NCBI RefSeq assembly: GCF_002607735.1
Contig: NZ_NBVR01000043.1
Coordinates: 57,966 to 121,965 of the forward strand
Length of the DNA stretch: 64,000 nucleotides
Direction: 5' to 3'
From: Proteus alimentorum
GTDB taxonomy: Bacteria; Pseudomonadota; Gammaproteobacteria; Enterobacterales; Enterobacteriaceae
Of this stretch, positions 58,639-64,000 are shown piece after piece. A program made the translations under genes and the position numbers. The notes under the pieces are model-generated. The model had not been told where the DNA came from. It saw only the letters and a list, made by a program, of their open reading frames with translations, and did no database searches. Numbering within the stretch: the first letter of the stretch is position 1; each line of letters starts with the position of its first letter.

Positions 58639-58932
58639 CTACTTTTGAATTCTCATTTCAGCTAATGAATACGCTTTACTTTCTTCACGCTTACCAATAG
58701 CAATAACTAAAATAACGACTTCTGAATCAATGATTTGGTAAACCAATCGAAAACCAGATGCTCGTAATTTAATCTTATAGCAACCCGAGAGATCACCTTT
58801 TAAGCGAGCAGACTCTATATAAGGGTTTTCCTGTAATTTTTTTAATTTCTTTTTAAATTGTTCTTTAATGCTTTGATCAAGTTTCTGCCATTCTTTTAAT
58901 GCACGCTTATCAAACTCAATATTAAAGATCAT
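58639..58932 (-). CDS. relE: RelE-family toxin (mRNA interferase)
   Basis: The 97-residue protein matches RelE: FDKRALKEWQKLD, KLKKLQENPYIESARLKGDLSGCYKIKLRASGFRLVYQI with the catalytic lysine/arginine pattern, and VIAIGKREESKAYSLA. It cuts mRNA in the ribosomal A site. ATG at 58932 is used (TTG at 58935 would add one residue). It overlaps the antitoxin gene by 11 bases. Confidence 0.93.
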   Translation of the reverse strand: MIFNIEFDKRALKEWQKLDQSIKEQFKKKLKKLQENPYIESARLKGDLSGCYKIKLRASGFRLVYQIIDSEVVILVIAIGKREESKAYSLAEMRIQK

Positions 58933-59176
58933 CAATATTTACTCTTATACGTTTACATGGTTTCTTCAAACGCTCACGTACAACAGCTAAAATATCCTCA
59001 TCTTCATCTTGTTCACCAACAATGACAGAAACTTCAGAGAAAGGTAACTTTTCATTTTCAGAAACATAACGTAGAAACAATCTTATAGCATCTGAAGGAG
59101 ATAGATTCATTTTTTCAAATACTTGATAAGCTTCTTTTTTTAGCTCATCGTCTACTCTAACTTGTATTGTTGTCAT
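58922..59176 (-). CDS. relB: RelB/DinJ-family antitoxin
   Basis: The 84-residue protein has an N-terminal ribbon-helix-helix (MTTIQVRVDDELKKEAYQVFEKMNLSPSDAIRLFLRYV) that binds the operator as dimer, and a C-terminal toxin-wrapping tail. The start at 59176 has GGAGG at proper distance; a frame from 59188 overlaps that site. The pair is self-regulated through the operator upstream. Confidence 0.92.
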   Translation of the reverse strand: MTTIQVRVDDELKKEAYQVFEKMNLSPSDAIRLFLRYVSENEKLPFSEVSVIVGEQDEDEDILAVVRERLKKPCKRIRVNIDDL

Positions 59177-59205
59177 AAACACCTCCATAATTAAAACTCA
59201 TAATA

Positions 59206-59228
59206 TTGTAATTACATTTGTAGTGCAA
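59206..59228. promoter_or_regulatory. relBE operator
   Basis: The stretch TTGTAATTACATTTGTAGTGCAA contains four hexad repeats of the form (A/T)TGTA(A/G/C) in inverted order, around the palindrome TGTAATTACA (59207-59216). It closely resembles the relO operator of E. coli relBE. Confidence 0.75.
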
Positions 59229-59243
59229 TGATGTTTTTTTATA

Positions 59244-59291
59244 CAAAATAAAAAATGCAGATGATTTTGTGTTTTTACACATCATCTGCAT
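59244..59291 (-). terminator. Terminator of lexA
   Basis: An 11-bp stem (59255-59265 with 59281-59291) is followed on the minus strand by TTTTTTATTTTG. It lies 40 bases after the lexA stop. Confidence 0.85.
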
Positions 59292-59330
59292 CTTGATAAA
59301 ATACGTTGTATTGACTTACTTTGGTACAAA

Positions 59331-59942
59331 TTACAGCCATTCGCCGTTACGAATAACCCCGACTGCTAAACCTTCCACAGTAAAGCTTTGTTCGCGTAAA
59401 TCGACAATAATTGGTGAAAACTCTGGGTTTTCTGCATGAAGCTCAATTTTATTACCGCTTTTCTTAAAGCGCTTCACGGTTACTTCATCTTCAATACGCG
59501 CTACGATCACTTGCCCGTTGTGAACATCTTGCGTTTTATGCACAGCAAGTAAATCACCATCCATAATACCGATATCTTTCATTGACATACCATTAACGCG
59601 CAATAAAAAATCCGCACTTGGTTTAAATAGCATTGGGTCAACTTGATAATGGCTTTCAATATGCTCTTGCGCTAAAAGTGGTTCACCCGCAGCGACTCGC
59701 CCAATTAATGGCAATCCTTCTGGCTCTTCTTCCATTAGCAAACGGATACCTCTAGATGCACCAGAGACAATTTCTATCACGCCTTTACGAGCAAGAGCTT
59801 TTAAGTGCTCTTCTGCCGCATTTGGTGAGCGAAACCCAAGTTGGGAAGCTATTTCAGCCCGTGTTGGTGGCATACCCGTTTGCGAAATGTGATCACGAAC
59901 CAAATCGTAAACCTGCTGCTGCCTTGCAGTTAATGCTTTCAT
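59331..59942 (-). CDS. lexA: LexA, SOS repressor
   Basis: The 203-residue protein has the N-terminal winged helix ([27 protein letters not shown]), the Ala-Gly cleavage site ([10 protein letters not shown]) and the catalytic serine and lysine ([16 protein letters not shown]). RecA filaments trigger its self-cleavage. Two LexA boxes lie before the gene. In E. coli lexA is followed by dinF; here relBE follows, so dinF is not adjacent. Confidence 0.97.
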   Translation of the reverse strand: MKALTARQQQVYDLVRDHISQTGMPPTRAEIASQLGFRSPNAAEEHLKALARKGVIEIVSGASRGIRLLMEEEPEGLPLIGRVAAGEPLLAQEHIESHYQVDPMLFKPSADFLLRVNGMSMKDIGIMDGDLLAVHKTQDVHNGQVIVARIEDEVTVKRFKKSGNKIELHAENPEFSPIIVDLREQSFTVEGLAVGVIRNGEWL

Positions 59943-59950
59943 TCCGCCCC

Positions 59951-59966
59951 CTGTTTGTTTATACAG
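59951..59966. promoter_or_regulatory. LexA box 1 of lexA
   Basis: CTG-N10-CAG (CTGTTTGTTTATACAG), 9 bases upstream of the lexA start codon; matches the SOS-box consensus at most positions. Confidence 0.9.
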
Positions 59967-59971
59967 TCAGA

Positions 59972-59987
59972 CTGTGAGTATATACAG
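59972..59987. promoter_or_regulatory. LexA box 2 of lexA
   Basis: CTGTGAGTATATACAG, 21 bases from box 1 (start to start), two helix turns away. Tandem boxes are also found before E. coli lexA and give tight autoregulation. Confidence 0.92.
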
Positions 59988-60069
59988 GTATATGACGATT
60001 TGAAACCTTAAATGAATATAAAACACGCATCTTTGGATTATTTTTCGACAAAAATCGAATTTTTTAACT

Positions 60070-60441
60070 TTATGCGAAGAAATGCCCCCAAAGAATGGTT
60101 ACCCAAGTAAATAATCCCAATATAATAGCAATCAGAACGGCGGCAGAACCCATATCTTTTGCACGTCCGGATAATTCGTGGTATTCAGATCCAATTCGAT
60201 CGACAACGGCTTCTATTGCACTATTTACCAGTTCCAAGATCACAACCAATACAACGGAACCAATGAGTAAAATGCGCTCTAGACCACTGACATCGATGAA
60301 AAATGAAAGGATAATTGCAACCAAGGTCACAATTGCTTCTTGTCTAAAAGCGGCTTCATTAATCCAAGCGGCACGAATGCCCTTGTATGAATAGCCACCT
60401 GCTTTGATGATTCGGGTAAGACCTTTATTTTGATTAGCCAT
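60070..60441 (-). CDS. dgkA: Diacylglycerol kinase
   Basis: The 123-residue inner-membrane enzyme phosphorylates diacylglycerol with ATP. It has three transmembrane helices and the motif [16 protein letters not shown] with the catalytic glutamate, followed by [20 protein letters not shown]. The start at 60441 ([18 protein letters not shown]) fits the family; the frame from 60462 adds seven residues without reason. It is divergent to plsB, as in enterobacteria. Confidence 0.95.
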   Translation of the reverse strand: MANQNKGLTRIIKAGGYSYKGIRAAWINEAAFRQEAIVTLVAIILSFFIDVSGLERILLIGSVVLVVILELVNSAIEAVVDRIGSEYHELSGRAKDMGSAAVLIAIILGLFTWVTILWGHFFA

Positions 60442-60571
60442 AATAAACTCTATCGAAAACAAACGATTATTTTGCCACTTTTCTCTATTAATATTGTCAC
60501 AGCACCACAGATCTACGAAAGACTTTCTGTTATGCTTTCGAAGTATTGCTAATAAGAGGCTACAACTATTT

Positions 60572-63055
60572 ATGTCAGCTTGGCGTAAACTATATTATAA
60601 CACATTGAATTTACCACTAAAATTATTGGTAAAAAGCAAACGAGTTCCGACTGATCCTATCACTGAATTAGGGTTAGATACGTCGCGATCATTCCTTTAT
60701 GTTCTGCCTTATCATTCAAAGGCTGACTTACTGACATTAAGACAGCAGTGTCTCTCTTTAGGATTGCCTGATCCGCTGCAACCTATTGAGATCGGCGGCA
60801 CTAAGCTTCCTGCGTATGTCTTTATTGATGACGGCCCAAGAGTATTCCGTTACTACTCGCCCGATCCTCGTAAAGATTCCGTGAAGACATTCCACGCTTA
60901 TCTTGACGCACATCGTAATAACCCACATCTTGATATCGAGATGTTGCCAGTTTCTGTGATGTTTGGACGCTCTCCAGGTCGTGAAGGTCATAATGGCGTT
61001 CCACATTTACGTGTGCTTAACGGTATCCAAAAATTTATCGCTATTCTCTGGTTAGGTCGTGATAGTTTTGTTCGTTTTTCACCCACGGTATCAATGCGTG
61101 AAATGGCGAACGAACACGGTACCGACACCAGTATAGCCCGAAAACTCGCGCGTGTTGCACGTATCCACTTTTCACGCCAACGTTTAGCGGCTGTTGGCCC
61201 CAAATTGCCAGCACGCCAAGATCTCTTCAATAAATTGCTTTCATCGAAAGCCATTGAAAAAGCGATTGAAGATGAATCAAAAGCGAAGAAAATCTCACTG
61301 GATAAAGCGCGTAAAAATGCCACCGATATCATGGAAGAAATTGCCGCTAATTTCTCATATGAAGCGGTGCGTATTAGTGATCGCGTATTAAGTTGGACAT
61401 GGAATAAGCTCTACCAAGGTATTAACGTTTATAATGCTGAACGCGTGCGTAAACTCGCGCAAGATGGGCATGAAATCGTTTATGTTCCTTGTCACCGTAG
61501 CCACATGGACTACTTACTACTTTCGTATGTACTTTATCACCAAGGTTTAGTACCACCACATATCGCGGCAGGTATTAACCTCAATTTCTGGCCAGCAGGT
61601 CCTATTTTCCGCCGTTTAGGGGCTTTCTTTATCCGAAGAACCTTTAAAGGTAACAAGCTTTACTCCACCATTTTCCGCGAATATTTAGGTGAGCTATTTA
61701 CACGCGGCTACTCCATTGAATATTTTGTTGAAGGTGGACGCTCTCGTACAGGTCGATTGTTAGATCCTAAAACAGGAACACTTTCAATGACGGTACAAGC
61801 CATGTTGCGCGGTGAAACACGCCCTATCTCTGTTGTTCCAATTTACATTGGCTATGAGCACGTTATGGAAGTGGCAACCTATGCCAAGGAGTTACGTGGA
61901 GCAACAAAAGAGAAAGAAGGCTTTATGCAGATGGTCAGAGGTTTACGTAAATTACGTAACCTTGGTCAAGGCTATGTGAACTTTGGTGAGCCGATTTCTG
62001 TTGTACAATATTTAAATCAAGCTGTACCACAATGGCGTGATGATATTGACCCCATTGAGCCACAACGCCCAAGTTGGTTAAACCCAGCCGTAAGCACACT
62101 GGCTGATAACATTATGGTTCATATCAATAATGCAGCATCGATTAATGCGATCAACCTTGTTTCAACAGCTTTGTTAGCCTCACGTCAGCGTGCACTCACA
62201 AGAGAGCAACTGTTAGAACAAGTAGATTGTTATCTGCAATTATTACGCAATGTGCCTTATTCGACAGATATGATTGTGTCTGATAAAAATGCTGAAGCCT
62301 TATTAGAACACGCACTACAATCAGATAAATTCCAAGTCGAAAAAGACAGCTTGGGTGATATTGTGGTACTTCCTCGTGAAAGCGCGGTATTAATGACTTA
62401 TTACCGTAATAACACAATCCACTTAATGGTCACTCCATCATTAATTGCCAGCATCGTCTTACATCATGAAAAAATTCATCGTGATGATTTAATGAAACAA
62501 GTTGAGCTAATCTTCCCTCTTATTAAAGCGGAACTATTTATTCGTTATGAGAAAGAAGAACTCCCTGAAGTCATTAATACTTTGATTGCAGAACTGTGCC
62601 GTCAGCGTCTGATTTGTTGTGATAGTGATGGCTTACTGCGTATCAATCCAGCGCGTATTCGCCCACTACAGCTTTTAGCTGCCAGCGTCAGAGAAACATT
62701 ACAACGCTATGGTATTACACTCTCTTTACTCAATTTTGCGCCTGAAATTAGCCGTGCATTATTGGAAAAAGAGAGCCGTATCTTGGCACAACGTCTTTCA
62801 GTCTTGCATGGTATCAACGCACCTGAATTCTTTGATAAAGCGGTATTCTCTACCTTAGTTTCAACGCTACGTGAAGAAGGGTATCTCAATGATAATGAAG
62901 ATATCTTAAAAGCAGATGCCTCTGCCCTTTACCAAGTGATTGCAAAACTAATGTCACCAGAAATTCGCTTAACCATTGAAAGCGTGGGGATCACTGAAGA
63001 TAACAATTCAGAACAAATGATTGACGAAAAAAATGAGCCTAAAGCTGATGAATAA
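60572..63055 (+). CDS. plsB: Glycerol-3-phosphate acyltransferase PlsB
   Basis: The 827-residue membrane enzyme makes lysophosphatidate, the first step of phospholipid synthesis. The acyltransferase motifs are [10 protein letters not shown] (HX4D), [22 protein letters not shown] and VPIYIGYE. The start at 60572 ([23 protein letters not shown]) matches E. coli PlsB and has AGAGG upstream; the frame opens at 60494 by chance. The C-terminus is a little longer and acidic ([14 protein letters not shown]). Confidence 0.97.
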   Translation: MSAWRKLYYNTLNLPLKLLVKSKRVPTDPITELGLDTSRSFLYVLPYHSKADLLTLRQQCLSLGLPDPLQPIEIGGTKLPAYVFIDDGPRVFRYYSPDPRKDSVKTFHAYLDAHRNNPHLDIEMLPVSVMFGRSPGREGHNGVPHLRVLNGIQKFIAILWLGRDSFVRFSPTVSMREMANEHGTDTSIARKLARVARIHFSRQRLAAVGPKLPARQDLFNKLLSSKAIEKAIEDESKAKKISLDKARKNATDIMEEIAANFSYEAVRISDRVLSWTWNKLYQGINVYNAERVRKLAQDGHEIVYVPCHRSHMDYLLLSYVLYHQGLVPPHIAAGINLNFWPAGPIFRRLGAFFIRRTFKGNKLYSTIFREYLGELFTRGYSIEYFVEGGRSRTGRLLDPKTGTLSMTVQAMLRGETRPISVVPIYIGYEHVMEVATYAKELRGATKEKEGFMQMVRGLRKLRNLGQGYVNFGEPISVVQYLNQAVPQWRDDIDPIEPQRPSWLNPAVSTLADNIMVHINNAASINAINLVSTALLASRQRALTREQLLEQVDCYLQLLRNVPYSTDMIVSDKNAEALLEHALQSDKFQVEKDSLGDIVVLPRESAVLMTYYRNNTIHLMVTPSLIASIVLHHEKIHRDDLMKQVELIFPLIKAELFIRYEKEELPEVINTLIAELCRQRLICCDSDGLLRINPARIRPLQLLAASVRETLQRYGITLSLLNFAPEISRALLEKESRILAQRLSVLHGINAPEFFDKAVFSTLVSTLREEGYLNDNEDILKADASALYQVIAKLMSPEIRLTIESVGITEDNNSEQMIDEKNEPKADE

Positions 63056-63083
63056 TCAGTAAATCGCGCCATGACCGAAATAG

Positions 63084-63116
63084 AAAAGGGATAAGCACAT
63101 TGCTTATCCCTTTTTG
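63084..63116 (+). terminator. Terminator between plsB and ubiA
   Basis: A 14-bp stem (63084-63097 with 63101-63114) with loop CAT and following T-run lies between the convergent genes; AAAA on the other side makes it bidirectional. Confidence 0.9.
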
Positions 63117-63157
63117 TTTCTACTCAATGATAGAGAATACTTCAGCGCTTACTTAGC

Positions 63158-64000
63158 TTAAAAATAACTAAATAAAATACCCGCAAATAAAACAAAACCA
63201 ACATAGTTATTATTCATAAAAGCTTGGAAACACGGTGCTCTTTCACGCTCTGCAATAAGCTTCTGTTGATAAATAAACAGTGCTGTGACTAACAATAGCG
63301 ACCAGTAATAGATACCTTTCAGGTTCAGCAAAATACCGATACCCACTAATAATGCCAACATCACCAGTTGTAAAATACCGATAATAATTTTGTCATAACG
63401 ACCGAATAGAATGGCGGTAGATTTAACCCCAATTTTTATATCATCATTACGATCAACCATTGCATATTGCGTATCATAAACAACTGACCAGACAATATTA
63501 ACAAGAAACAATAACCAACAAACCAAAGGCAGGCTTTCAGAAACAGCAGCAAATCCCATTGGGATTGACCAGCCAAAAGCCATACCTAAAATAAGCTGAG
63601 GTAAATGACTAAACCGTTTAACGAAAGGATAAAACCACGCCAATGCAAGCCCTGCCACTGAAAGCCAAATAGTCATGGTATTAAGTGTTAGGACTAATGC
63701 AAAGGACAAGAGTACCAAAACAATAAATAAAATTTTGCTCTCTTTTTCTGTCACAGCCCCACTAGGTAATGGTCGATTTTTTGTTCGTTCAACACTGCCA
63801 TCAATTTTTCGGTCAGCAAAGTCGTTTATTACACACCCAGCGGCACGCATAGAGAACACGCCAATAGTAAAGACAATCAGAATATGCCAATCTGGAAAAC
63901 CTTTAGCGGCAATCCATAAAGCCCAATAAGTTGGCCAAAGTAATAATAGCGCTCCGATAGGTTTATCTATACGCATTAAACGGCTATATGCTTGCCATTT
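63158..64000 (-). CDS. ubiA: UbiA, 4-hydroxybenzoate polyprenyltransferase, 5' end outside window
   Basis: The frame is open to the last base of the window (codons for WQAYSRL precede the ATG at 63976), so the start lies beyond the edge; UbiA normally has about 15 more residues there. The visible 280 residues include the polyprenyl-diphosphate motifs [10 protein letters not shown] and [12 protein letters not shown] and eight to nine membrane helices. It joins 4-hydroxybenzoate to the isoprenoid chain in ubiquinone synthesis. It is convergent with plsB. Confidence 0.96.
   Translation of the reverse strand, partial: KWQAYSRLMRIDKPIGALLLLWPTYWALWIAAKGFPDWHILIVFTIGVFSMRAAGCVINDFADRKIDGSVERTKNRPLPSGAVTEKESKILFIVLVLLSFALVLTLNTMTIWLSVAGLALAWFYPFVKRFSHLPQLILGMAFGWSIPMGFAAVSESLPLVCWLLFLVNIVWSVVYDTQYAMVDRNDDIKIGVKSTAILFGRYDKIIIGILQLVMLALLVGIGILLNLKGIYYWSLLLVTALFIYQQKLIAERERAPCFQAFMNNNYVGFVLFAGILFSYF

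Overview
The window is a chromosomal segment of an enterobacterium of the genus Proteus. The evidence is an AT-rich sequence, enterobacterial core genes (dusA, qorA, dnaB-alr-tyrB, uvrA/ssb, zur, lexA, dgkA/plsB, ubiA), an MrpJ-type fimbrial regulator, and a long-form choline TMA-lyase locus beside type III secretion genes. The species cannot be fixed from this sequence alone.

Layout. 1-910: end of a probable type III secretion operon (OrgB/SctL-like and OrgC-like). 916-5850: soxR and a divergent two-gene RND efflux operon driven from a 19-bp-spacer promoter that contains a SoxR box. 5917-6363: a gene of unknown function. 6405-17832 (minus strand): a complete choline-utilisation microcompartment operon. 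In transcription order it has three BMC-H shell proteins, acylating aldehyde dehydrogenase, BMC-P vertex protein, alcohol dehydrogenase, CutC, CutD, a BMC-H with a long tail, PduL, a small unknown protein and two SMR transporters. Choline would be split to trimethylamine and acetaldehyde inside the shell; acetaldehyde goes to ethanol and acetyl-CoA, then acetyl-phosphate; the SMR pair may export the amine. 18511-20553: a ToxR/CadC-like membrane regulator with a FidL-like partner, and a TetR regulator with its operator and an FNR-type box. 20969-23423: MetY and a YddG-type exporter. 24296-30099: a chaperone-usher fimbrial operon ending in an MrpJ-type regulator. 30229-34120: potABCD. 34626-37445: a subtilisin-like protease and an AAA ATPase with a nuclease-like C-terminus. 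37924-43960: dusA, qorA, dnaB, alr, tyrB. 44001-46758: cysteine catabolism (cyuA, cyuP). 47414-51028: uvrA and ssb around a shared LexA box.

The most unusual part lies between ssb and zur (51029-57900). A group II intron (RT, maturase, HNH) starts at the base after the ssb stop codon. It is followed by a 4.2-kb island bounded by 15-bp direct repeats. The island holds a truncated tyrosine-recombinase start, a fragment of a second mobility-type gene, and a translationally coupled pair: a superfamily 1 helicase and a DUF2290-like protein. I infer that the island integrated at the 3' end of ssb, that the intron then interrupted its left attachment site, and that the gene pair is a candidate anti-phage system.

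The right end (58062-64000) is core: zur, a relBE toxin-antitoxin pair, lexA with two LexA boxes, dgkA, plsB and the start-less part of ubiA.
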